21,424 nt of DNA. Source: JBLHGU01 sp047615875. Its GTDB lineage: Bacteria; Pseudomonadota; Gammaproteobacteria; Arenicellales; CAJQKF01. The position numbers and the translations under genes were made by a program. The notes beneath the pieces are model-generated. The model was not told the DNA's origin and did no database searches. It saw only the letters and a program-made list of their open reading frames with translations. The DNA lies in NCBI GenBank assembly GCA_047615875.1, contig JBLHGU010000085.1, positions 1 through 21,424 of the forward strand. The letters run 5' to 3'. Each line of letters starts with the position of its first letter. Positions within the stretch are counted from its first letter, which is position 1. Below, piece after piece: positions 10,901 through 17,269 of this stretch.

Positions 10901-13900
10901 TTCTAATGGCAACGGCGGCATGGATTTTTTCATCACTCGCAATCAATGTTATGAAGAAGCCTGGAGAATGCTGGGCGACAAATTGATGTATAGCGGTGGG
11001 GTTTTGACTGAGGGAGAACATTTAACCACGGAGATCGGTTCGAGTCGAATCGTTGGTTGCGAATCTGTTGACTCCCTTCAACGAGGACCGGGAAAAGAAG
11101 CCAGTGTGCTCCGACTATGGGGCAGCAAGTTATCCAACGTCGCTCCGGTGGCGGAAAATTTGCAGGTCTTACTTAACGAGGATTCGTCGGAAAATATTAG
11201 TTTAACGGCGAGCGATACTGATAGTAACTCACTCACATTCAAAATTATCGAAGCTCCTGCAAATGGAACACTTTCAGATCACAACGGCAGTCCAACCTAC
11301 ACACCTGAAACGAACTTTCACGGCACCGACCGTTTTACCTATATTGCCAGTGACTTCGAGAAAGATTCGAATATCGCAACGGTATCGATCACGGTTACTC
11401 CAGTTAATGATGTACCTGTGGCAAACCCGCGCTTTCAGGGCAGCCGCGACAATGCTGATCGTTTGGTGGTAGTTGATGAAGACTCTTCCGTCGCCATCAC
11501 CTTGACGGCATCAGATAGTGATGGTGACACGCTGACCTATCGTGTGACCTCGCGGCCAGAATACGGTAGCCTCTCCGGCACGCCACCTGAATTTACCTAC
11601 ACCCCGCAGGCAAACCTTTATACCAACCCTGATCTTTCCAGTGCCGACAGACTGTCATACATTGCTAACGACGGCACATCAGACTCCAATGAGACGACGC
11701 TTTTTATAACCATAAATTCGGTTAACGATGAGCCCGTTGCTGAAAGCCAGATCATTGAGACTGATGAGGATGAGTCACTACAAATCACTATTAACGCCAC
11801 TGATTCGGACCGTATGGCCTCGCTCAGCTATGTGTTGGTGAATGGGCCAACACATGGCGTTTTGCAGGATGTATTTGAGAAGCAGCCATTCAGCTCAGGA
11901 GACGCCCTGGACGCTAACTATCTTCAATACAGGCCGAACGAGAATTACAACGGCAGTGACAGTTTCCTGTTTATCGCAAATGATGGCACGACGAACTCAG
12001 AACCTGCTACCGTCACCATCAACATCAATCCGGTTAATGATTTTCCAGTGCCTGAAGACCAGCAGGTGATGGTAGCCGAGGACTCAGTTACAACCATTGT
12101 TTTGTCAGGTAAAGATGCTGAAGGTGACACGCTGACCTATTCAGTGGTTGATAATCCTTCACAGGGAACTCTACAAGACACTGACTCCGGCCTGATCTAT
12201 ACGCCGAATAAGGACTTCATAGGCGCTGACAGTTTTACCTTCATTGCCAGTGATGGTGAACTGGAATCAGGCGTATCGGAAGCAGCAACTGTTGCAATTA
12301 CTGTGGAGTCCATCAACGATGCTCCTGTCGCCCTGGATGGCCGGGAAATTTTACCAGAAGATTCCGAGGAGGGTCACTTCATTCATTTGTTGGCCACCGA
12401 CCCTGAAGGCGACACGCTAACTTATCGTCTGGTCTCTGCTCCAGGTCATGGTAGTCTCGAAGTAGTTGCAGGAGAAGAGATCACCGACGCCTCTGTGAGC
12501 TACACGCCAGAAGTGGATTTTCACGGTGAGGACAGCTTGACCTTTGTTGCCAGTGACGGCCAGCTGGAGTCTAACCCTGCAACCGTGTCAATTACGGTTG
12601 AGCCAATTAACGATATACCGGTTGCTAACGATCAAACGGTGGTCATTGAGGAGGACACGCCAGGGTCAATTACCCTGACTGCGACTGATGTCGATACAGA
12701 AGAATTGAACTTTGATGTAAAGGACTTCTATCTTTCCGGTGGCACTCTAAGCGGTATAGCACCGGACCTGATCTACGCGCCCCATGAAAACTACATTGGT
12801 GAAGATAGTTTTACCTTCACCGTAAGCGATGGAATCGATTACTCAGAGCCTGCGACAGTAACAATAGCCGTCGAGTCAGTTGCCGATGCGCCGGTTGCGG
12901 AAAATATGTCGGCAGAAGTTGATGAGGGCTCATCGGTCCAGATTACACTCTTTGCCAGTGATGTTGATAATGATGAACTCACCTATAACATTGTGTCAGA
13001 ACCAGCTAGTGGTACTCTAAGTGGCACCGCACCTAATCTGGAATACACGCCAGATGAAGGATTTAACGGCTCTGACAGTTTCACCTTCACTGCCGACGAC
13101 GGTGAGCTAGTCTCCGATCAGGCGGTTGTCTCAATTTCTGTTTATTCGGTTAACGACGAACCTGTAGCCGATGAACAGATGCTCAGCATGCCAGCTGAGA
13201 CCGATCTTGCCATTACCCTGACTGGCAGTGATGCCGACGGAGACTCATTAACTTATGAGATAGCAAGGCAACCTGCCAACGGAACACTCGCCGGGCAAGT
13301 CGTTGAAGATAACTCAACTTTTATCTATACGCCCTACTCCGGCTTTACTGGCGATGATAGTTTTGACTTCTATGCCCTGGACGGTAACGCTTACTCGCAA
13401 CCAGTCACCGTATCAATTACTGTTACCGGCACAGGTAACGGCTGCTCACAACGCTATGGTGTTTCATCAACCGAGTCCGACGAATTGATACAAGCCAGAT
13501 TCGCCAACAGTGGCCCATCCAATATAAGTATCTATTGGATATCAACTGATGGACAAGAGAGTGATTATCAAGGTAGTCCGTCGCCGTTGCAGATCGTTGA
13601 GCCCGGAGAAGTTGCCAACCTCAGCGCCTATCTAGGTTATATATTCCTGATTCTTGATGACGAATATCGTTGCCAGGGTATTGTCGAAGCCACTGAACCC
13701 AACAACTATTTCAGCTTCGGTGACGGCAGCATTGAAATCGTCGAAGTCAACGATCAGGAATCCTCTGAAGAGCAATGGACTGGCGAAGACGAGGCAACTA
13801 ATACAGCTACACAGCTGACACCTACCCAGATCGCCAGCGGTTGCGGAGAGCATGGAAAAATCGCTTCCGAGGAGTTGGATGGGGATGCGAAAATTAGCAT

Positions 13901-14372
13901 AACCAACAGTAGCCCTGAGAGTCTGTACATCTACTGGGTGGACTTCAACGGCGCCGATGGAGACTACACAGGCAACTCAGCCTCTATCTATGCCATTGAA
14001 CCGGGTTGTATCATCGAATTTTCCGCTACTCGAGGGTCTGTGTACTCAGCTTTAGACGAGTACGGACAATGCGTCGGCATGCTCAAGGCGCGAGAATCCC
14101 GCAATAGCACTTCCTTTGGCGAGGGTGGTCCATCGGCTTGCGAGTCGACGGACCAGGCAACCTGGGATGCATTCAAACAGACCTGCCCGGAAGGGATGCC
14201 GGGCTGCTCTGCTGACAACCAATGCTCTGAATGTGATGCAAGCTGTGGAGACTATTGCCAAAATACTGATACACCGGCGTGTGGCCCTCAAGACTGCATG
14301 AGCTGCCTACCGGGTTATGAAATCTCAGTTCTTTTCGACGATGGTAGTGGTGAGTGCATTCCCGGTTCCTAG
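4914..14372 (+). CDS. Giant secreted mosaic protein with beta-trefoil, VHL-like and tandem-95 (cadherin-like) repeats
   Basis: 3,152 residues from the ATG at 4914. A TTG at 4851 is in frame, but its extra 21 codons lie over the antisense peroxidase relic. Residues 1-34 form a Sec signal peptide (core FRIVLILAIFMW, cleavage after ESLA). The domains seen, in order, are: ricin-like beta-trefoil (62-225); alanine/glycine/lysine-rich helical region (233-373); C2-like beta domain with the segment EYDSASDNDDLG (374-478); G-x-W units near 506, 862, 1119 and 1911; VHL-beta-like repeats (1481-1852); eight tandem-95 repeats (2075-2840); two more VHL-like repeats (2841-3075); and a tail with 11 cysteines (3076-3152). 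There is no membrane anchor, autotransporter barrel or sortase signal. Lectin, cadherin-like and hydroxyproline-binding-type folds suggest an extracellular binding, adhesion or effector protein, but function is not known. No transport genes adjoin it. The ORF is intact, so it is probably under selection. Confidence 0.93.
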   Translation: MTLADLIRKFHSSNSFRIVLILAIFMWNPIESLAKDFDLAKTNARIIEIDRLIKLNSEAPDSLTPSTLFRIRNENGGYLTASGSGLIIAEKVISDNNDHQLWLIGDSHGDQILSNMSTGLLLHRGATLFSQPKARVYPYFFKEQKWHIQGNGLDRLGLLNRSKRSRFYEKDKRLETWKQTAGVTVQLINTGLTDEPNLYLSKCNMFGSVACQVSQPQGSKSNWILEPATTRQLARLTIDRIKSLQESKGTDGATDVLFEAIDSTVITVLTFGAGGIAGSVTKKLGVQAGKQTLKSLAWKSSRLAWKKGLQAGARHFKTIVTRDMVKRHIRKSAIKKAAKAGAMAATQIAAGDNADTLSEMYFNKVFRGSSANADDLQIKVSNQLVWPQGGGSSKHKATRAGEAHQVKVEVIFEAANNTSIELVEYDSASDNDDLGSLVLPTANIKEKVIIEGGLIVDKDEGSIYEVDFSVEPYNDNNAFSRAKRENAIEAWKKERALLKQQRANTFVGEWRLGYYNTSGERDRSFTWRNSLVQGNGEWQPGHSANATGKVVRTHPSYTRSGKLLPPLPAELRPMLNELKGPANLDNRKVLSDITNIKDLNDLKDYVHFHHKKPTSFLHGFEAQYAEDNEGKWVPGKYVRRGFRIAPESTGEWNFRGFAKWIRKNDRLNLFANPVTGLPGKHRWQSHFSCAIINNFNVIEDLSDPRCRPADTVAEKPSPLLLVERIPNNSIFFASHDNSSPSLGLSPRKRGEINDRNYGWEDEAKYFTDDPPDVEEYFHNRGLENSEELRRYRIDDPPESFLEERHLVRTKYVVEQEFSVQTIPGLTPGLDSPDKSIWMEKIEGSASVSAESASAIESARDTLVGYWPIDLSSVFNEGELKNGVNWYGAHFLFTSDGLVLSWGGNRTARHFGRWSYLGDQSFHIHLEGLIKPGQLKVAPSKAVAKAMANHRDSRFTASSIVNLQHYAPTVVPGIDESDQWWRQGAKALGQDFVIQFGPRQATTADFYVIAGQGHNYLRKRWSPGHIGAKNDLDYRFFMGPTGPGKLLQDLHVLRSHLKIPVPEDEKNRNADSIAGLIAKEDAERIAGNLEKLADAELAYRAYIHSSNQSALYSLTDRTFCHRDTAAKIMTNLVGKWQVAKYDAWGKPLPLPQAETLWTFDKGGQLTGQISNQTWNARWTAVSGCTAKVEFEPVTANYFNVKTAVEVHVAFQRNGDKVLHIVGPEASIPGFDDFLRVAGNQQVDKSVYRYDYDQIVPSLSQLANECPIQDLLEEAQVINPAVSSDAATRIRTVLEALDKVGSAETALRARGEKLSVLVDRIIPRDKLGRHMAMMPDAHFYRVNFTGTDAKRESELMQGVRGDLFVLLDKRKQDCIGSVTTTRSVPERRKVFEFPPPRNVYIESKLRWKPMVPIKKGEEHRYRSGQWGGMSLEDYQEAAATDIRKHQKLVKEAEAYLARLKVPPRMFFDRTASIVTTLDLEPELTPLQIANGCAEHLSVKSIPSNIVAATVTRKIFNSSSSNYYIYDVEEAGAYLDPQPVAIIEPGQAAWLDGETGFKKTILDDDQKCVAIVEFKWGDIPMFTFGDGSTPLVDADHLTTVQMENGCLGITELSFETVDYNSLLVNDQTKSMCSLNNGTRQIANTGDVDLNIHWVNYRGKYNEAEPTFIVKPGQSRPLIDYDRAIYAILGEDNKCVAVVDMASSSTLTFGNGSTPIVDTITNTSKVQKTVPAGNLTTAQTEKGCGMYNQIASKPKTKGWWDCPAEDWSPDEYRAAQDLKIHSGIGGNAGTKPLLVHWLSFYANNTDGESHRRSDAIQTLQPGEPLILRDFGPGDVYSITEEDGTCVATVQGADLQKVGSPYSQFYGGEVREGKLLLRDRESQAELEVEAIARVQRETAMKERTATLEQQSAQTQCGQNSQKKNFQLNELLIGDWQVGPYDILGNKQQFSSSPLLWRMSQFELIGVTSSGHEFSTNLDQQGCNLTVGQIPGMWDDATIKLVSNGNGGMDFFITRNQCYEEAWRMLGDKLMYSGGVLTEGEHLTTEIGSSRIVGCESVDSLQRGPGKEASVLRLWGSKLSNVAPVAENLQVLLNEDSSENISLTASDTDSNSLTFKIIEAPANGTLSDHNGSPTYTPETNFHGTDRFTYIASDFEKDSNIATVSITVTPVNDVPVANPRFQGSRDNADRLVVVDEDSSVAITLTASDSDGDTLTYRVTSRPEYGSLSGTPPEFTYTPQANLYTNPDLSSADRLSYIANDGTSDSNETTLFITINSVNDEPVAESQIIETDEDESLQITINATDSDRMASLSYVLVNGPTHGVLQDVFEKQPFSSGDALDANYLQYRPNENYNGSDSFLFIANDGTTNSEPATVTININPVNDFPVPEDQQVMVAEDSVTTIVLSGKDAEGDTLTYSVVDNPSQGTLQDTDSGLIYTPNKDFIGADSFTFIASDGELESGVSEAATVAITVESINDAPVALDGREILPEDSEEGHFIHLLATDPEGDTLTYRLVSAPGHGSLEVVAGEEITDASVSYTPEVDFHGEDSLTFVASDGQLESNPATVSITVEPINDIPVANDQTVVIEEDTPGSITLTATDVDTEELNFDVKDFYLSGGTLSGIAPDLIYAPHENYIGEDSFTFTVSDGIDYSEPATVTIAVESVADAPVAENMSAEVDEGSSVQITLFASDVDNDELTYNIVSEPASGTLSGTAPNLEYTPDEGFNGSDSFTFTADDGELVSDQAVVSISVYSVNDEPVADEQMLSMPAETDLAITLTGSDADGDSLTYEIARQPANGTLAGQVVEDNSTFIYTPYSGFTGDDSFDFYALDGNAYSQPVTVSITVTGTGNGCSQRYGVSSTESDELIQARFANSGPSNISIYWISTDGQESDYQGSPSPLQIVEPGEVANLSAYLGYIFLILDDEYRCQGIVEATEPNNYFSFGDGSIEIVEVNDQESSEEQWTGEDEATNTATQLTPTQIASGCGEHGKIASEELDGDAKISITNSSPESLYIYWVDFNGADGDYTGNSASIYAIEPGCIIEFSATRGSVYSALDEYGQCVGMLKARESRNSTSFGEGGPSACESTDQATWDAFKQTCPEGMPGCSADNQCSECDASCGDYCQNTDTPACGPQDCMSCLPGYEISVLFDDGSGECIPGS
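8268..8622 (+). repeat. G-x-W domain, copy 3 of the giant protein
   Basis: A cysteine (TFCHRD) precedes LVGKWQVAKYDAWGKPLPL and then a beta-rich stretch with LW, W and further aromatic residues. This copy and the one at 10644-11058 share C...L-x-G-x-WQV-x2-YD-x2-G...LW in the same order. Shorter G-x-W starts occur at about 6430 (VGEWRLGYYNTSG) and 7497 (LVGYWPIDLSS). The fold may be a small lipocalin-like beta barrel; this is inferred only from the G-x-W start. Confidence 0.6.
9354..10469 (+). repeat. Three VHL-beta-like repeats, first array
   Basis: Each unit opens with LT-x2-Q-x3-GC (9354, 9693, 10104). A VHL-like core follows: unit 2 has LNIHWVNYRGKYN then VKPGQS, and unit 3 has LLVHWLSFY then LQPGEP. 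Each then has a second cysteine in a C-V-A context (DDQKCVAIVE, EDNKCVAVVD, EDGTCVATVQ). Units 1 and 2 end in FGDGSTPLVD and FGNGSTPIVD. The core resembles the human VHL beta domain pattern of N, W-x2-F-x-G, Y, PPG, Y-x-G. The paired cysteines suggest an internal disulfide. Unit 1 is diverged at the W position (YYIYDVEE). Confidence 0.7.
10644..11058 (+). repeat. G-x-W domain, copy 4 of the giant protein
   Basis: TQCGQNS precedes LLIGDWQVGPYDILGNKQQF, then LLW and a beta-rich region with two further cysteines (QQGCNL, RNQCYEE). It is the closest relative of the copy at 8268-8622. It lies directly before the tandem-95 array. Confidence 0.6.
11136..13433 (+). repeat. Eight tandem-95/cadherin-like (VCBS-type) repeats
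   Basis: Eight units of about 90-105 residues follow each other without linkers. They start near 11136, 11412, 11730, 12041, 12321, 12615, 12888 and 13158. Each has PVA at the start, an acidic ED segment, a calcium-type D-x-DGD-x-LTY segment, NGTLSG-like and YTP strands, DSFTF-x-ASDG, then a V-x-ITV-x-VND junction. This is the tandem-95/cadherin-like Ig module common in large bacterial secreted adhesins. The units are diverged at DNA level, so the array is old rather than a recent expansion. Calcium-dependent stiffening is expected from the family. Confidence 0.93.
13434..14138 (+). repeat. Two VHL-beta-like repeats, second array
   Basis: Unit 4 starts GNGCSQR and has ISIYWISTDGQESDY, then VEPGEV and YRCQGIVE, ending FGDGSIEIVE. 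Unit 5 starts LTPTQIASGCGEH and has the clearest VHL-like core of the five: ITNSSPESLYIYWVDFNG, then DY, IEPG, TRGSVYS and GQCVGML, ending TSFGEGG. The same signatures as in the first array lie on the far side of the eight tandem-95 repeats, so the two arrays bracket that stalk. Confidence 0.72.
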
Positions 14373-14653
14373 GGTTCGACAGGTGAGATATGCAAACTTG
14401 GTAAGATTTTTATGTATATCCACGATATGATCATTTTGAACAACCGCTTGCCATGGACAATGTTAGTTGCGATCGATCTTCAAAAAGGTCTCGACGTTTG
14501 AAGAATGTAGTGCCAAGCTTGTTACATCATAGCCTGTTGGCCTCAAAGCTGACGATGATGCGTTGTTCTGTGGGCAGGACTTCAATGTCACGCCAGCTCG
14601 GATTGATATGTCTTTGCGGTTAGCAAGGAATTGGCTTGATGTACCCATACCAC
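14373..14653 (+). other. Gap between the giant gene and the convergent peroxidase gene
   Basis: 281 bases between convergent genes with no intact gene and no clear hairpin-plus-T-run terminator seen. On the minus strand, 14527-14619 is open for 30 codons, ending RIIVSFEANRL and a TGA. It reads like a possible protein C-terminus and may be another gene remnant downstream of the peroxidase, but no family is recognised. Confidence 0.35.
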
Positions 14654-15784
14654 TCAAAGTGTTTCAAGGAATGCAACCAAATCCGCCTGTTGTTCGGCAC
14701 TTAGTTTTAACGGCCTAAGCAGTCCGTCGCCGGTTGAATGTAATCGTTCCATGTTTAGTTCAGAATAATGTTGCACCACATCTGCCAGGGTATTCAAACT
14801 GCCATCGTGCATATAGGGGCCGGTTTTCGCAATATCACGTAGCCCAGGAACGCGAAACTCGCCGAAACTGTCATGTCGACGACGTAGCAGACGGGTTGCT
14901 GTTGAGCTCGCGCCAGTGTCATCGTCGTTATAGTCCGATAGCAGATTATAAGGGCTGTTTTTCACTGCCTGGCTACCGCCGAGACGGCCTTTGTCGACCT
15001 GGCCATCTGCCGTCATATGTGGCAATCCGGTTGAGGCGAATTCGCTATTGGTAAATGCCGGTCCAAAATGACAAATGCTACAACGTCCTTCGCCGAGAAA
15101 AATCTTTGCGCCACGCTGGGCATTTTTTGGGTAGTTGGCAATCTTTTCGCTATCGCCGGTTTGCGCGGCATCGCGAAATTCATCAAAGCGGCTGCGCTTG
15201 CTAATCAAAGTCTCCTGCCAGGCAGCCAGGGCCTTGCCAGTTAATACCAGTAGTTGTTCGTCTTTGATATCTTCTGGTTGTGCGCCGAACAGCTCAAGGC
15301 AGGCAGTGCGAAAATCTTCATCGTTCTCATAAAGTGCTCTTACTGCGAATTTAGCCCCATCCATTTCAGCCGTCGAAAGAATGGGTCGAATACTTTGCGC
15401 CCATAGGCTATCTGCTGCACCATCCCAGCCAAACCAGCGCCAGGCCATCATATTCAGTACAGTAGGCGTATTGCGATGTACCGGTGCGATACCCTGAGAG
15501 AGAGTTTTACCATCGGCATAAGATTTATCTGGATCATGGCAGGTTGCACAAGATACAGTGCCGGTGCGGGATAGGCGTTGGTCTTCAAAAAGAAACTCTC
15601 CTAACTCAATGGCCTTCGGGTTCCCGGAAAAGCGATTGGTAACATCAATCTGTTTAAGCGGAGGCCATGGTCCGTGAGTTTTAAGCAGGCCAAGCTCGGC
15701 ATCGGTAAACAGCGGGTCCGCTATACAAATAGACAACCAAAAAGCGCCGAACAATCCGGCGATTATTTTATTTAGATTCAGCAC
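14654..15784 (-). CDS. Di-haem cytochrome c peroxidase, MauG/CcpA family
   Basis: A 376-residue periplasmic protein with an N-terminal signal peptide (GLFGAFWLSICIA). Two covalent haem c sites are present: CATCH (79-83) and CSICH (235-239). Family landmarks include NTPTVLNM, FGWDGAADSLWAQ, GAKIFLGEGRC and the C-terminal TGPYMHDGSLNTL and DLVAFLETL. Members either reduce hydrogen peroxide using small electron donors or, like MauG and MbnH, oxidise residues of a partner protein; sequence alone does not decide here. Translation starts with GTG at 15784, as no other in-frame start precedes the signal peptide. It is the last gene of an operon, 13 bases after the YtkA-like gene. Its C-terminus matches the relic at 4789-4911. 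Confidence 0.93.
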   Translation of the reverse strand: MLNLNKIIAGLFGAFWLSICIADPLFTDAELGLLKTHGPWPPLKQIDVTNRFSGNPKAIELGEFLFEDQRLSRTGTVSCATCHDPDKSYADGKTLSQGIAPVHRNTPTVLNMMAWRWFGWDGAADSLWAQSIRPILSTAEMDGAKFAVRALYENDEDFRTACLELFGAQPEDIKDEQLLVLTGKALAAWQETLISKRSRFDEFRDAAQTGDSEKIANYPKNAQRGAKIFLGEGRCSICHFGPAFTNSEFASTGLPHMTADGQVDKGRLGGSQAVKNSPYNLLSDYNDDDTGASSTATRLLRRRHDSFGEFRVPGLRDIAKTGPYMHDGSLNTLADVVQHYSELNMERLHSTGDGLLRPLKLSAEQQADLVAFLETL

Positions 15785-15797
15785 GGATCTGAATTAT

Positions 15798-16187
15798 CTA
15801 ATCGGTTTGCACTGTGAGTAGCAAGGATTTTGATGCAACTCCTGGAAGATCGAATCGCAATTGCCACTGGCCAGGCATATGAAACATTAAACCGTCGACT
15901 TGATAATGTCCGGCTTCCTGCATAGTGACTTCTGGTCGATAGTTCATGCCGTGGCCATGGCTTGGCATTTTGGCATCCAGTTTCAATTTACCCTGCCAGG
16001 GTTCGTTATCAACACATGCAGACACCTGTAGCGAAAATAGCTGTGCTACAGGATAACCTCGTGGCGAAACCACCTCAATTATTGTGTTTCCAACTGTAAG
16101 AATTGCTGATTCCTCAGTAATAGTTGGGCAGCTGGCAAAACTTTGCGGTGACAATAAAAGTCCCGCCAATAAGAGTAACTTCTTCAT
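15798..16187 (-). CDS. Small periplasmic YtkA/FixH-like protein
   Basis: A 129-residue protein with a clear signal peptide (MKKLLLLAGLLLSPQSFA, then SC). The rest is predicted beta-rich. The segment MPSHGHGMNY, followed by GHYQVDGLMFHMPGQWQLRFD, is the hallmark of YtkA/FixH-like Ig-fold domains, often found in copper or respiratory contexts. Histidines and methionines (HGHGM, MFHM) could bind metal; this is inferred. Two cysteines remain in the mature part (SCPTI and SACVD) and could form a disulfide. It begins 3 bases after the amidohydrolase stop with no strong ribosome-binding site, so translation is probably coupled. Confidence 0.75.
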   Translation of the reverse strand: MKKLLLLAGLLLSPQSFASCPTITEESAILTVGNTIIEVVSPRGYPVAQLFSLQVSACVDNEPWQGKLKLDAKMPSHGHGMNYRPEVTMQEAGHYQVDGLMFHMPGQWQLRFDLPGVASKSLLLTVQTD

Positions 16188-16190
16188 GAA

Positions 16191-17018
16191 CTATTGTTTG
16201 TAGTTAATCCGGCTTAACAAATCTTCGGCGTTTTTCCAGGCAATTTTTTCTGCCATTTCAGCTGGCAGGTTCGCCAGCCAGCCTCTGCTCCACTGGGCAT
16301 TATCCTCAACATAAAACCAGCGCTCCGGGGTATAGGTATCAGTGCCTAGTAAAATTCGTTCAGGGAAGCGATCAAATAGCTTTCGCCACTCTTCGGTCAC
16401 TTCGTCGTCGTGGGCGTGCTCACTACGAAAGGCAAGGTCGGTCCATAGGTTGGGATAAGTTTCCAGCATTTTGGCGATATCTCCGGGATCGTCAAAACCC
16501 GAGTGCGCCCAAAGTACAACGGCATCTGGCGAGCGGGCAAAAATTCGTTCTACAGCATCCATGTCCGAGTGAGCATGCAGAAACAGGCTATGTTTCAAGG
16601 CAAGATCGATCACGCCCTGTAAAACTGGTAACTCGATGTCTTCTCCAAAAGCGTGGAACTCACCAATGCCAGCATAACGATTGTTTTCGATACGGTCCTT
16701 AAGCATGTCGAGCACGGTTTCATCACGCACCCAGGAATACAACTCGCCACGCTTTCGATAGGGACGCAATACGGGCACCACCAGATCAGGGGCCTCGTTG
16801 TACAATTTTTGCGTGCCCTCATCGCTGGAACTGGAAACAAAGGCATGTTTGAGGCCTGCCCTACGAAGTATTTCCACAGCTTTCGCTGGTGGCAGCACCT
16901 GCCAGGCATCATGGCTATAGTGAATGTGGGCATCGACTATTGGAATCGACTCCTGGGCTTGTACTGTCAGGCTCACGAAACCTATAACAGCCAGTATAGC
17001 GGGGTACATTTTTCGCAT
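16191..17018 (-). CDS. Secreted amidohydrolase-family (amidohydrolase 2) protein
   Basis: A 275-residue TIM-barrel metal-dependent hydrolase with a signal peptide (MYPAILAVIGFVSLTVQA, cleaved before QES), so it is probably periplasmic. Metal-ligand motifs are DAHIHYSHD after the first strand, LFLHAHSD, VLWAHSGFDDP and LLGTDTYTPE near the end. Together these are the H-x-H, H, H and D set of the superfamily. No substrate can be assigned. The ATG at 17018 is chosen over an upstream TTG at 17051 because an AAGAGT site precedes it and it is directly followed by the signal peptide. It is the first gene of the operon with the YtkA-like protein and the di-haem peroxidase. Confidence 0.85.
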   Translation of the reverse strand: MRKMYPAILAVIGFVSLTVQAQESIPIVDAHIHYSHDAWQVLPPAKAVEILRRAGLKHAFVSSSSDEGTQKLYNEAPDLVVPVLRPYRKRGELYSWVRDETVLDMLKDRIENNRYAGIGEFHAFGEDIELPVLQGVIDLALKHSLFLHAHSDMDAVERIFARSPDAVVLWAHSGFDDPGDIAKMLETYPNLWTDLAFRSEHAHDDEVTEEWRKLFDRFPERILLGTDTYTPERWFYVEDNAQWSRGWLANLPAEMAEKIAWKNAEDLLSRINYKQ

Positions 17019-17269
17019 GGTTCTACTCTTTAAAAGAATATTGCAGGGCAACTAACTTTAACAAAATGAAGCTCTTGAGATAACCGAATAAATTTGTTTA
17101 TTTGTAATGTGCAAAAATATTCTGGGACCCCTTATGTAAAAACAGAGGGGTAGCAGGTAGTAAAATATTGCTTTCGGGAATATGATGTCGAAACAACATA
17201 CACGTAAAATAATAATTAAAACATTTAGGATAAATTAATCGCAGAGCAGATAGAGAGGAGATTTCTACC

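Noticed and set aside
11136..13433. Regularly spaced repeats that might suggest a CRISPR or satellite array
   Set aside because: The period is about 270-320 bases, the DNA is diverged, and the conservation is at protein level in one reading frame; these are tandem-95 domains.
14463..14657. A 64-codon minus-strand reading frame overlapping the peroxidase stop
   Set aside because: Low-complexity, no ribosome-binding site, no recognisable family, and another frame of the same strand looks more protein-like.
4787..14696. The direct repeats read as attachment sites of an integrative element
   Set aside because: No integrase, recombinase or mobility gene lies between them, and the left copy shows peroxidase coding similarity over more than the matched 45 bases; a gene relic is the simpler description.
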